Assembly: GCA_039621445.1 (NCBI GenBank)
Contig: CP154955.1
Location: forward strand, 15,498,465 to 15,562,464
Length of the DNA: 64,000 nt
Origin: Euglena gracilis
Lineage: Eukaryota > Euglenida > Euglenophyceae > Euglenales
Reading direction: 5' to 3'
Of this stretch, positions 1-11,500 are shown one piece after another; positions within the stretch are counted from its first letter, which is position 1; each line of letters begins with the position of its first letter. The position numbers were made by a program, and so were the translations under genes. The notes under the pieces are model-generated. The model saw nothing but the letters and a program-made list of their open reading frames with translations. It did no database searches and was not told the origin of the DNA.

Positions 1-1066
1 GCAGGGGCCCATGTCCTAAAAGAAGAACCCCTGTCCACGACTGCAAGTCCGACGCCGCGCCGGCGGGGGAGTGCTTCCAGTGCGGCAAGCCCGGGCACTG
101 GGCCCGCGACTGCCCGGAGGGAGGCAGTGGGCAGGGCAGCATGGCAGGGGGAACTCCTCCTGTGGGAGTGAGAGGACACAAACAATTGCCTGACGCATTC
201 AAGACCAGACTTCTTTGAAGGAAGGTTGCACCCCTCCCGCGGGGGGGGGTGCTATGGGTAGGCAGGGGGGGGGGTGGGGCACTTTCGAACCCCCCCGGGG
301 GGGGGGTCGGGTTTTGGGGTGGGTAGTGCTATAGCACACCCATCCAGAAAATGGCCATCTTCAAGGGAAAAATGGCTGGGTTGGCAGTTACCGGGGGGCG
401 ACGACCCCTGGGGGGGGGGTGCCTGCTATGGGCAACGGTCGGGCGATTTCTTATCGACATGTTTGTAAGCGCACATGTGAAATACGAACGTGTACGCGCG
501 GGCGCGCGTGTGTGTGTGTTGTGGGTGGGTGGGTGGGTGGGTGGCGGGTGTGTCTTGAACAGGCTTCTTTTGCCAACCCTGGGGGGGGAGGGGGGTGCCT
601 TGTGCTATGGGGTGCTGGATTCTTTCCAGGCTTCTTTTTAAGGAGGTGCGCACCCCCCGGGGGGGGGTGGGGGCTGGGTGCCATGGCAGGCAGGGGGTCG
701 GACACTTTTGACCCCCCCGGAGAGGGGGGGGGGGTAGTGCCTCGCACCGGCGCCGAAGGTGGGTGCTAGAAGGTGGGGGGTGCGCTTTTATTTGGACCCT
801 GCGCTTGTAGCGGCCCCGCACTTCTATTGGGGGGGGGGCGGGTTTATTGTGTGTTGGACTCCAACGCCGGAGCCCCTTCCCATGCTGCCCTGTGTGCCGG
901 TGGGAAGGGCAAGGGCGGCAAGGGCGGCAAGGGTGGCAAGGGCGGCAAGGGGGGCAAGGGGGGCAAGGGGGGGAAGGGCGGGAAGGGTGGGAAGGGCGGC
1001 GGCGAGTGCTTCAATTGCGGGGCGACCGACCACTGGGCCCGCGACTGCCCCAACCCCCAGGCATGA
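1..1066 (+). CDS. 3' end of a CCHC zinc-knuckle protein gene (two exons visible, 5' part outside window)
   Basis: Two separate + strand segments each encode a C-x2-C-x4-H-x4-C knuckle in the same style: CFQCGKPGHWARDC at about 72-113 and CFNCGATDHWARDC at about 1009-1050, the latter followed by a short tail and TGA at 1064-1066. Between the knuckles the second exon encodes a Gly-Gly-Lys repeat (about 900-1008). The roughly 740 bases in between are intron-like, with G runs and stops; exon limits are not certain (an AG at 871-872 is a candidate acceptor, a GT at 127-128 a candidate donor). Knuckles of this type bind single-stranded nucleic acid. Paired HWARDCP knuckles at a C terminus occur in some replication protein A large subunits and topoisomerase III proteins of plants and algae, but the catalytic part is outside the window, so I do not name it. 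Confidence 0.6.
225..740. repeat. Intronic copies of a dispersed G-tract repeat
   Basis: At least three times in this stretch the motif 'GTGC(T/G)ATGGG..GGCAGG' follows a G run of 8-10 (about 241-275, 405-430, 640-700). The same motif recurs, in either orientation, at 4115-4400 and 6985-7170. It sits inside the presumed intron of the zinc-knuckle gene and has no coding support. A GTGGGTGG tract lies at 522-550. Confidence 0.6.
900..1008 (+). repeat. GGCAAG-type repeat coding for poly Gly-Gly-Lys
   Basis: About eleven tandem 9-base units of the form GGC AAG GGC or GGG AAG GGC translate as a basic, flexible Gly-Gly-Lys linker directly before the last zinc knuckle. The unit is regular at the DNA level, so length variation between alleles is likely. 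Confidence 0.85.
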
Positions 1067-2364
1067 GGCAGTGGACAGGCCCTGCCCTCACGCCCCCCCC
1101 CCCGGCCGGGGAAACGGTAAGAGTGTTGCGGGTGTGGTCACAGCACCCACACCTGGTAAAACTACCCCCCCCCCAACCAGGGCTCTTCAACCTGTGATGC
1201 CAAGAAGTCGCCACGGTCCTTCGTACAGGACAATTTGTCAGTGTGCACTCAATGGAATATATTTTTCTCAAACGCAACGAACCCCCCCCCCCATGGGAAA
1301 CTGCCATTCCCGAGAACCTGTCATGGTCCCACCCGGGATGAGCGTCAGGCTCCCCGGTACCGGCCAACCTGTCAGGGTCACTTTTCAGTGACTTTCCCTT
1401 GAAATGCCCCACCCGGGAAAATGCAGGGTCCCGCCCACGAATTTGTCAGGGTCCTTGGTGCCGGCCAACCTGTCATGATGGGAAGTTGTCATGGCCCCCG
1501 GTACCGGCCGACCTGAAAGCCTCGTTTTCAAACTCATCCTGCCCAATTCAATTTCGTCATCTTTGTCATATCAGGATCTCCATCTGGTTTTTCCCCCATT
1601 CCTTTGGCAGGACCTGCTGGTGCCCTGACGAACCGTGATGATGTAAGCAAAATGCTCAAACGAGGGTGTTTTCTGTGTTGTGGTTGTCCTGGTATTGTTC
1701 GTTCGGTGGGCAGCTCAACAGGGCCACCCTGACACGAAAGGTGCAGTGCGAGTGCTTGAACCTCTCATTCATAATCAATCACCTTTACCCACCCGAATAG
1801 TGACAGAGGCGGGTTGAGTGCTGCATCTGTTGACAGCGGTGGTGCAAGTGCACGGTATGCACCATATTCAACCTGCAAATTGTTCACAAGCCCCCCTAGC
1901 ACCTCAAGCTGGGTGAATTTTTGCCTCCAAACATTTCTTACCACTGAGAATTGTTCCCTCGGTGGGTTTTGATGAAAGTCTCAGCAATCAAATCCTCCAG
2001 ACAATAAAACCTGATTTTCCAATTTGGCAGATGCTTTAGGAGATTCTGAATGGAGGAGGGGATGAAACCATATATTTATGGTTGAACAGCTCAAAATGGA
2101 AAAGAAATTGACAAACGGCTTGGTCACAAGCTCTAAATGACAATTCTGTAAATTAAAAAGGGTCCAAAATAAATAAATAATTTTTTTGATGAAGAAGTCA
2201 AATCATCTTCCAGCAGGAATTAAAACTATGGGTGAAAAATGACAAAATTGAGCAAACCCTAAGCCACCCCCACATCCCCCCCACTTGTAACCCGCCCCCC
2301 ACGTAGGGGGGAGATACCCCCCCCCCCTCCCCCACCAAGAAACCCCCCTCGGGCCCACCAATCA
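1067..2364. other. Intergenic spacer with a short CCAACCTGTCA-type repeat
   Basis: No exon can be supported here. Between about 1315 and 1520 the phrase 'CCGGCCAACCTGTCA' or a close variant occurs three times, mixed with 'CACCCGGGA' phrases. Similar phrases return in an intron at 9665-9755, so this is a dispersed repeat. The remainder (1525-2190) is unremarkable, moderately AT-rich sequence. Confidence 0.5.
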
Positions 2365-3600
2365 AAACTTGATTTGTAACACCCCCTGGGAAAGAAAAAC
2401 GAAAGACGCCGAAGACGATTTTTTTTCGGACGCAAAAACTGATTTTTAGTGTTTTTTTGAGACCGACCATCATCAAATGCATTTTTTGACCGAACTTGCC
2501 TAAAATTATCACTTTGGGGGGTTTTGGGGTCATTTTGGGGGTCGGTTTTTCACCAACCATTCCTCGACTTAACCCCCCCCCCCCCAATTTAAACCCCCCC
2601 TTCGGCTGACCAACCAAACCAGATCCAAAAACCCCGGGGGGTGTATAAGTGGGGGGATTCAAGCCTAACCCTAACCGACTGCCAACTGGGAATTTTTTCC
2701 AGCCTGCCCCATCACCTCCCCTTTCCCCAGGGTGCGAGTGGAAATGAAGTTTGGCAGCCCTGCGCAGCCGGGCTAGAAACTTGATTTGTAACACCCCCTG
2801 GGAAAGAAAAACGAAAGACGCCGAAGACGATTTTTTTTCGGACGCAAAAACTGATTTTTAGTGTTTTTTTGAGACCGACCATCATCAAATGCATTTTTTG
2901 ACCGAACTTGCCTAAAATTATCACTTTGGGGGGTTTTGGGGTCATTTTGGGGGTCGGTTTTTCACCAACCATTCCTCGACTTAACCCCCCCCCCCCCAAT
3001 TTAAACCCCCCCTTCGGCTGACCAACCAAACCAGATCCAAAAACCCCGGGGGGTGTATAAGTGGGGGGATTCAAGCCTAACCCTAACCGACTGCCAACTG
3101 GGAATTTTTTCCAGCCTGCCCCATCACCTCCCCTTTCCCCAGGGTGCGAGTGGAAATGAAGTTTGGCAGCCCTGCGCAGCCGGGCTAGAAACTTGATTTG
3201 TAACACCCCCTGGGAAAGAAAAACGAAAGACGCCGAAGACGATTTTTTTTCGGACGCAAAAACTGATTTTTAGTGTTTTTTTGAGACCGACCATCATCAA
3301 ATGCATTTTTTGACCGAACTTGCCTAAAATTATCACTTTGGGGGGTTTTAGGGTCATTTTGGGGGTCGGTTTTTCACCAACCATTCCTCGACTTAACCCC
3401 CCCCCCCCAATTTAAACCCCCCCTTCGGCTGACCAACCAAACCAGATCCAAAAACCCCGGGGGATGTATAAGTGGGGGGATTCAAGCCTAACCCTAACCG
3501 ACTGCCAACTGGGAATTTTTTCCAGCCTGCCCCATCACCTCCCCTTTCCCCAGGGTGCGAGTGGAAATGAAGTTTGGCAGCCCTGCGCAGCCGGGCTAGA
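2365..3600. repeat. 412-bp tandem repeat, three complete copies
   Basis: Copies start with AAACTTGATTTGTAAC at 2365, 2777 and 3189 and end with CAGCCGGGCTAGA or equivalent, giving an exact period of 412. Copies differ by only a few bases. Each contains a run of C (about 12), a G-rich stretch and the telomere-like string CCTAACCCTAACC. The minus strand is open across most of each unit (about 160 codons, low complexity, Gly/Pro/Lys-rich), but the reading frame has no recognisable domain, so I treat it as a satellite rather than a gene. Confidence 0.9.
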
Positions 3601-3764
3601 CCAGAGTTTTCCCCACCGCAAAGCGCCGTATTTTTTTTTGGAAAAGGGTCGAATATGGTCAAAAAGGTGCGTTTGAGACTTTTGGGGTTCTACCTCTGTG
3701 GTGGCTGTTGCACAAAGCTGTTGCACCGCCAGACCGAAATCGTGGTGGGATGCACATAATTTGG

Positions 3765-3905
3765 GGGTCGGTTTTAGAAGTACTCCACAAGAGACACAAA
3801 AGAAACATGATAGATGCACCAACCATTCTCCTTACCGCCCCCCCCCCCAATTAAACCCCCCTTCGGCTGAACCAACCAAACCAGATCCAAACCCCGGGGG
3901 CAGGG
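3765..3905. repeat. Diverged partial copy of the 412-bp repeat
   Basis: The stretch with GGGGTCGGTTTT, then CACCAACCATTC, a C run and CTTCGGCTGAACCAACCAAACCAGATCC matches the middle of the 412-bp unit, but with an insertion of about 50 bases and missing flanks. It suggests the array was once longer or has seeded copies nearby. Confidence 0.7.
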
Positions 3906-4099
3906 CATCTCAGTGTGTGGCCCTGACCCGTCGCTGCCTGTTTCTCCAAATCGTCTCTTGATCTGGCCATCTCTGGCGGTGCTCTTCTCTTGCACCGGCC
4001 GCAGCCTGATTGCCCCTGCCCCTCATTTGGGCTTTGACGACACAACGTTCGAATGATTGCCCCCTCCCCCAAATTTGACCCTCTTCAAGGTTTCAATCA

Positions 4100-4400
4100 G
4101 GCTTGCGCTTAGTCGGGTGCCTACCCCACGGGGGGGGTGGGTGCTAGGGGCAGGCACCCCATAGCACCCGATCCGACACGGGGGGGGGTGGGTTTTTGGG
4201 TTTTGGGGGGGGCCTGCCCCTAGCAGGAACTCCCCTCCGACACCGGCGGCGAAGGCGCCGGGGCCCCGGCAAAGGCCATTTTCAATGAAAATTTTCTGGG
4301 TCCGGCCCGGACCCCTATCCCCCCCCCGGGGGGGGGGTGTGCCTGCTAGGGGCAGGCACCCTATAGCACCCACCCCCCCCCCTCCCCCCCGGTCGGTAAG
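4100..4400. repeat. G-tract dispersed repeat, inverted copies
   Basis: Contains GGGTGCTAGGGGCAGGCACCCC followed by ATAGCACCC, repeated around 4135-4170 and 4335-4375, flanked by G and C runs. It is the same family as 225-740 and 6985-7170. The unit is partly palindromic (GGGTGC ... GCACCC), which may explain its appearance in both orientations. Confidence 0.6.
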
Positions 4401-4769
4401 CACAAGCATGGTTTCAATTCAGCATCAATGCATTCTCATAAAATAAGCAATTTCTAGTCAAACAGAAGAAATTTCGACATGGAGTTTTGGGGTCCTTTTC
4501 CCCGTCGCCTTTTGCAGCACCGACAGCCCAGGGTTTGATGTGACAAGAGTGGGTTGTGACGGGGAGGCTGTTCAGGCGACCGGTACCCAACTGTATTTCT
4601 CCGTTCTCGGCTTTGTGTGCATCGCCGCTGACCCCTCCCCCGTCATCCCCATGTACCCCCATTGGGGGGTTGACGGGGAGCAGCGGCCCCCCGCCTGTCA
4701 CACACCTCACATGACACTGGCTGGCCAATACCCTGGCATGGGCCAGTGTGGCAATGAGGACATCGTGGG

Positions 4770-5215
4770 AGGGATTCGGGCCTTTGCTCAAAGGTTTGCA
4801 GTGCCCCTGGTGGGGGGGGGCTGGACTGTAGCCAGTCCACATTTGGCTAGTGGGAATCCCAGCAGACCCCCCCCGGAGTCTGCCAGCAGGGCCAGCTGGC
4901 GGAGTTTTTTTTCTAGTGACCAGCGCGAAGGGCCAAAGACTTTTTTGGACCCTCAAATGGCCAAAAATGCCCGTTTTTTGCCTTTTTTTGGTTTTTTTTG
5001 GGGGGGGAGGTTCAGCGAAAAAAACTCCATTAATAACATCATTTTCACCTCGGAGAGCAGCGCCGGAGAAAATTTTTTTTTCAGTCGGGGGGACCCCCCT
5101 CCCCCCCGAGGGAGAGGGGGGGGTCGCTGACGACTGGAGCGAAGCCCCCCCCTGGGTAGACCGTGAAAACTGCGGATTATCACCATGACCCCAGCCCCGT
5201 TCCCGGATTTTTTTT
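4770..5215 (+). repeat. Dispersed repeat, copy 1 of 2 (about 350 bp)
   Basis: Shares an ordered series of blocks with 10620-11180: 'TTTGCAGTGCCCC / TTCACAGTACCCC', 'AGCAGACCCCC..GTCTGC(C/T)AGCAGGG', 'TTTTTGGACCC', 'CCAAAAATG', and further on 'ATTATCACCATGACCCC' (5175-5190 and 10634-10650). No coding potential; a mobile-element-derived intronic repeat is the simplest reading. Confidence 0.65.
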
Positions 5216-6960
5216 TTCAGTCGTGAGCGACTGGATTTCTAGTTTCCGAATCACCCTGGTTTGACAGGCCCGAGTTATTCATGCGCGAAGGTCCAAACTG
5301 GGTAGGATTGGCCCGCCCCCCTGGATAAGCCCCCCCCCCTTTGGACTCTGCCCTTTCGGGCCCAAAAATCGAATTCAAAATATCTCGAAAATGATGGAAA
5401 ATGAAAGGAAATGTCCGGAGACCTAAATTGAAGCCCTTGGAACGCCCTATCTACATACAGTATTTTGATTCCCCCGCACCCCCCCCCCCCCCGCCTGGCC
5501 CAAGATACGGCCGTTTCTCGGCCCAGATGGCCGTTTTGTACACTTTTCCCACTGTCCCACCTTTTGGCGTTTTCGGACAAAAAAGTCGAAAAAAATCCCA
5601 AAAAATTTAAAATAAAAAAAATTTATTGGCCCAAAATCATGTTTTTTTGGCTTTCCGGACCCGGAAAAGGTGTTTTTTGAGCCAAAAATGAGCGTTTTTC
5701 GACCCCCTGGCCTCCCGTTTCGGGCACAAAACCCTTGCATTTCTGTCAAAAAGAGCTCCATGGAGTGGGCCGTTTTATATGGGGGGTCAATGAAGGGGTT
5801 GGGGCACGCTTATTAAGAGCTCAGCACTTTTCAAAACCTGGTCTGACTAGTCCCCCCCTCCAGGTCCCTTAAGCAATGGCCTGGAGGGAGTGGCCAAGGG
5901 CTTTTTTTTCTTCAACTCTGGAACTTTTTCCCCTGCGTGGCTCATCCAGGTCTGTCCCTGCCAATGATGAGGCCGGCGCGGTTGTTGGCCAAAGCACCCG
6001 GAATGGCTGTGAACTTCCTGAACTCTCTATGAGCCCCAGTAGGGGGGAGGGAGATAAACTCCCTCAAACGACTAATCGGAAGGCGCCGCGGCTCAAATTT
6101 TTGCTCAACTCCCTGCCAGAGGCCCATTGCCGATCCACAGCGCGCAGCCCCGTACCGGGGCCGGAGCTCCCCACAACCCGCCCTTCTCCCAGGACCATGG
6201 TTCGACAAAACGAGGGCGTCCAAGCAAACGAGGGCGTCCAAGCCAGGATTTTTTGAGGTTGGGCCCCCCCGGGGGGGACAGGGGGGCAATGCAAGTTGCA
6301 TAATTTGCATTATTTTGCACAATCGAAAATCTTGAAAATTTGCATTTTTTGCATAATTTGAATTTTTTTTGCACAAGGAAAAATTTGTGCAAAGTCGCAT
6401 TTTTTGCATTCTTTTGCATGTTTTGTCTTTCTGATTTTGTTTGGGCATTTGCACAGGCAAGTCGCTCCACTTTTAGACAACTGGACGTTGCATACCTCAC
6501 GTTTTTTTGGACCAATTGCACACAAGCAGTGGTGGCATGATGAAAATAAGTGGATGCCACCAGGTGAGCCAACCTTATCACTTCAAAAGTTTGCATCACA
6601 TTTTCCTTTAATTTTGCACTTTCGAAGCAGGAAATTTTTCCAAGTCCTCTCCAGTGTCCAGTGGAGAAGTGTACATCCCCGCGGAGCTCCTAAACGAATT
6701 TATACCCAACTTGCATTTTTTTTTGCACTCTATGCATTTTCTTGCTTTGCATGTTTTGAGATGCCTTGTTGTATATCCCCCCCTGGAGGGGGAGGGTGGG
6801 TGGGTCTGCCGGACCGGATCCCCTCCCCCCCTCAGGGGTGGGGGGGGTGCCGAGTGGGTACTCACCCAGAGAGGGGTTTCCCTATTTTCGGCACCAAGCA
6901 CCTACAATCGCCCCAAAGACTGGATCCCCCAGACCCCCCTCCTGCTGGGGAGTAAAGGAG
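5216..6960. other. Non-coding spacer with low-complexity tracts
   Basis: No exon could be supported. 6197-6243 carries a direct repeat of AACGAGGGCGTCCAAGC, two adjacent copies 20 bases apart. 6295-6440 is a T-rich tract built on 'TTTGCATTTTTTGCA' words. 5460-5720 is C- and T-run sequence with weak similarity to the dispersed repeat at 4770-5215. Confidence 0.5.
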
Positions 6961-6984
6961 GTTAACCCCTGGGTGGGTGGGCAG

Positions 6985-7180
6985 GTTTCTTTTTATGGAA
7001 GTGCGCACCCACTGGGGGGGGGGGCTGGATGCTATGGGCAGGCAGGGGGGGTTGGTTTTGGGGTGGGCACCCGCCCGACGCCTTTGGTGCCGGGGCCGAA
7101 AATGGCCATTTTCAAGCACCGCGGTCCAACACCGACCCCCTCGGGGGGAGTGCCTGCCGCGGGCAGGAACCCCATAGCCC
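6985..7180. repeat. G-tract dispersed repeat, further copy
   Basis: Carries 'TTTCTTTTTATGGAAGTGCGCACCC' followed by a G run and 'GGATGCTATGGGCAGGCAGG', matching 630-700 almost word for word. The downstream half contains GGGGGGAGTGCCTGCCGCGGGCAGG, the inverted arm seen at 4135-4160. Confidence 0.6.
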
Positions 7181-7289
7181 ACAAGGCTTTACCTCCCCCT
7201 CCTGGGGTTGGTAAACGGAAGCCTGGCGGGGGGATCGGGGGGTGAGGACCCCCCGGTCCTCAAAAAAAAAACCCTGGCCCGGGCTTTGG

Positions 7290-7720
7290 AGGTGCCCCCC
7301 TCCCCCCAAACCTGACGTCAAACCCTGTCCCGGAGCCTCTTCGGGCCCTCTTGGCCGCCTGCCACCTCCCCGCCCACCTCCGGCCCCCCTCTCCCCGACC
7401 GGGGGCGTCGCGCCGGCCGCCCCCACCGCGCCAAAGTGGGGCCGCCCGCGGGGCCCTCCCGCAGCGGAGGTGACTGTGAGGCAGCCGCTGTCGCACCGCC
7501 GTGCGTGGCCGATCGTTTCGTGGTCCGTCCCCCGTGGCGCGCGGGGGGGGGGAGGGCACCGATGGATGGCTGGGGAGGGGGGGTTTCCGCAATGCGCGGG
7601 GCTGCGCTTTGTGCGCGGCATGGACGTGTGCCGGTGCCGCCAGGTCACCGGAGGCCATGCATTCGCTTGGAGTATTTTTCGGCGCCGGCGATCCATGAAG
7701 GGAACCCTTAAACAAGGGCC
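7290..7720 (+). other. Candidate GC-rich exon region, unresolved
   Basis: Base composition jumps to that of the confirmed exons (GCC-, GGC- and CGG-rich) and all three + frames are open for 60-190 codons, so frame cannot be decided. No domain or conserved motif is recognised. It may be an exon of the gene whose other exons lie downstream, or just a GC island. The open frame that continues to 8348 is not evidence by itself, because GC-rich DNA has few stops. Confidence 0.25.
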
Positions 7721-8501
7721 CTTGCCGAACGAAGTGCAAAAAAGGATGGTGTCCCCCGCGTCCGGCCTGCAGGGAAATTCGGGGTTATTTTTTGGAATTG
7801 GGTTAGGTGCGCGATTCCCGGAGGGCGCCGCCGTCGGGGAATTTAGGGAGGATTTAGGCCGCATGGCGGACGAATTCTGGGGCAGGGGTTTTCTTAAGCC
7901 GGAGGGCACCCTACCCCCCGGGGGGGGGTCCAGCCAGCCAGCAGCCCAATTCGGGCTGGGAGCCCCCCCAGCTCCAAAAGGCAGAGCAAACTGCCGGGCT
8001 GCGGCATCATGGCGGGGGAAGTTTGGAGGCATTCTCCCAAAACATTCAATAATTGATGTTTCTGCCAATTGTTTTTTTGAACCCCTGAAATATTTTCTTC
8101 GATTTTTTAGCCAAAGGCCTTTTTCCTTTCAAGGTAATTGGTTCGGGTCCCACCCCTCCCAGGTTCTTGCTCAACAATGCCAGGTCTGGCAGGGGGCATT
8201 GATTTTGACGTGGAGCAATAGTGGTACAAGTGTGTGGGAAAAAGTGTCTGATTTGTTGATTGTCGATAACGCATGTTCGTGGGGAAATGCATCCCCAGAT
8301 ACATATCCAGGCATTTCGTCGCAGTATATCTTCCTTGCAATGTCTTGAGACGGCCACACTTGAAGGCGCAATGTATTTTTGGGCCATTTTTGTCGCGATG
8401 GGTCCGCACGCTGCTTTCCTTCCTCCCGGCGTTTGGGCAGGCGGGCAACCAGGCAAGAGGGGCCCCCGTTCCATCCTCCTTGCCAGTCCTCTGCCCACGC
8501 C

Positions 8502-11500
8502 ATGGATGAAGGCGACGGGGCCGCGGAGAGGGGGCCCCGCCTCAATCCCGGCCAGGCCGCATCGGGAACCGCACAGCAAGGTTGGATGCTCCAGTTCATC
8601 ACCCAAGCCCCCCTTTCGCGTTATTTTTATTTATTATTTATTTATATTATTTATATTATTTTATTTATTATTATTATATTGTATATTTTTTAATTTGGCG
8701 TTGCAATTTTTTTTGAGCTTTTAACTCCAAATCAAATTATAATTAGTCCACGTTGCTCCGCTCCGTTCCGCCTGGGGTCGAGCTGGCCGGGATGGAGGCG
8801 CTGATGGCCGCAACGGCTGCCGGGCGGACCCTTTCCCCAGCTGGGTCCCCGTCCTGGAGCGGCATAGCGTGTGAGGCGGGAGCCGAGGTATGCGCAGTGT
8901 GTGGGGCGGGGGTGCGCTTGTTTGCCTGTGCCACTCGGCACCCCGAGGGAGGTGCTTTTTCTCAAATGGTGCACTGAAAGAGGCTGGCCTTGCTTATGTG
9001 GTTCCCAAACTCAATGCTCAGGTGCATCGTCCCTGAAAGGCCCCCCAAATCTCTGTTGTTGAGCCCTCATTGGGGTGGTGGGGCGTTGCGACGAGCAACA
9101 AATGCCCTCCCCCCCGTCTGTGTCCAACAACGCCGCTAGAAATGTCCGAACCAGAGCGGGAGGGGCCGCCCGTCATATTAAACGATGGGGGTGGCGAGCA
9201 ATTGGACACGGTTGACTCGTTTGACTCGTGAGCTGAGCCTCTGGTCAAACACTTGAGGTTTTTTATTTATGATTCCAAACCAGCACGCAATGGGGCGGGT
9301 TTGAGGCGCCCACCCCTTCGCCCCGACCCAGGGCAGCCAGGCCAGCAACGGTGCGCCACGGCCACCGCCTCCACCAGCCCAGATGGGCCGAGCCCCGGCT
9401 GTGGCATATTCCTCAGCCTCCCGGGGCATCAGCATCAGTCTCCCTGGGCTACACCATTGGCCTTGACGAGACACGCTCGGGGGAACACACTTTGGGGATG
9501 GGGCCAGCGCCTGCCGCCCCTCCTGCCCTTTGCATCCAGCAATTTAAAGGAAAGTGTGACGTCATCATTTCATGGCGGCAAATGCGGAATGGAATTCGGA
9601 CGGCTCCTGTTCTTTCAATGCTGTGGCACCTCCTCAGGAGAAAAAAACCTGATCCCCCCTTCTCTGGGAACTGTCATGCCCAGAACCTGTCAGGTAACCT
9701 GTTATGATGGGGAGGGTCCCTGCACTGGCCAACCTGCCAGGTGACAGTTTCCAGGGGGGGGGATAGATAGGTCGCGGCCTGCGGTGATTCTGGTTTGTGG
9801 TTGGGACACTACTCCAGACCTTTGAAAGTGGTGGCAAGCCTCCCCCTCCCCCTCCATGGCGCAGCGGTGCCGTGGCCGGCCGTAGACCCCTCCCCGCCCG
9901 GGCTGCGGGTGGCGGTGGCGGGGATGACGCTGCTGTGCGTCTTCGTGCTGTGGCAGCTGGCGAACATCCTCTACCCGCTGCCCGCCGGGCACGCCCACCA
10001 GGAGGCCCTCGCCAACCGCATCCAGGCCCTGAAGGCCGACCCGGACCCTGGCCGTTGGGGGTTTGGGGGGGGGGACATTTTGCCTGTCGATTGTGGACAG
10101 TTGTGTGGGAATTACCGCCAAAGATTTGAAACGTCCAATGAGCAACATTGAATTGGTGGTGTTATGGGTCGGGGGTTTGACAAACCCACCCAACACCCAC
10201 CACCAGGGAGCGGGTAATGGTTCAGGTTATCGCTACTCCGGCCCTAGTCCCCCCCCTCCAACGCGGCCGACCCCTTCCTGCTGCCCATGCTGCGGTTGAA
10301 GGCGATCCGCCTGGGGAATTGGCAGGACTCCCGGCCAGGGCCTCGTGCGTGCCACGTTTTACATGAATTCGCAGTTGCCCACGGCGACTCTGTCCCCGGG
10401 GGACATTTCCCAACTCCACCTGTGTCAAATAGTTTCGACCCTACCCTTGCCTTGCCCGCTGTTTGCCACCCCACCCCTGCAGATGGATAGAAACTCGAGG
10501 GGACCCAAATCCGACCCCCCCCGTCCAGGGTAGGGCTTTGGTGGGCAGGGGTTACAAGTGGAGGCTTGCACGAAGCCCACCAAGGGTGGGCCCAACCCCC
10601 TCCCACCCGTGGGGTTGGCAATGAGAGCCGTGTATTATCACCATGACCCCGGCCCTTTTTCCAAAAAAAATTTAATCACAAATTACCTCCGTTTGACCCC
10701 CAACTCCCCAAACTGGGTATGATTAGCCACCCCCCATTTTCGACCATTGGGGGGGACAGGTGGATAGGAACTCTCCATGTGTCGCCCCTTACATATCAGT
10801 TCCAGTGACTAGTTGCCTACGATGTTAGGGCAGCCTAACCTCTCAAAAATGCTGAAGACAGGGGAGAGACCAGGCTATTGTTTAAAGGTTCACAGTACCC
10901 CCGGGGGATTGACTGCAACTTGTCCAAATTGGCTTGTGGAAATTCTAGCAGACCCCCGGGGGGGGGTCTGCTAGCAGGGTTAGCTAGAGTATTTTTTCCC
11001 CCAGTGACTGTCGCAAAGCGCCGGAAACTCTTTTGGACCCCCAAAACTTGCCAAAAATGGGCCAATTTTGGCCATTTCTGGGAGTTTTTTTTTTTCGGAA
11101 CAAAATCAGCCCCCAAAACACATTAAAAAAACCTCACTTCCACCTCGGCACACAGCGCCAGAGGAGTTTTTTTCCCAAGTTGGGGGGGAGCCGACCTCCA
11201 CCCCCCAGGGGAGGGAGGTGCAGCAAGTGGCTTTCCCCCAGTGTCTAGCAAAATGGTTAGACAATGGAGCCCCCGATAGTATGGTGGAGACCATACTACC
11301 CCCGGGGGGTGACTGACTGGTTTTTTTTTCGGAGTAATTGGCTGGTTTTTTTTTTTTTTGCTCCAGAGCCCCTCCCCCCAAGGGTTCAATATAACGTGGG
11401 CGTACGGGACAGAGGAGGGAAATGTCCCCCCGTCTCCAGACCCTCCTCCCACCTCGAGGGCCCCAGCCCCCAGCCAACAAATTCCTAACCTCCCTGGGGG

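Noticed and set aside
2365-3600. CRISPR-like or protein-coding interpretation of the 412-bp repeats
   Set aside because: Units are contiguous with no spacers, far too long for CRISPR, and the encoded sequence is low-complexity with no domain.
7242-8348. 368-codon + strand open frame as a gene
   Set aside because: GC-rich sequence leaves all frames open; the frame crosses T-rich and G-run sequence and ends in text without protein-like composition. Only a candidate exon region is kept.
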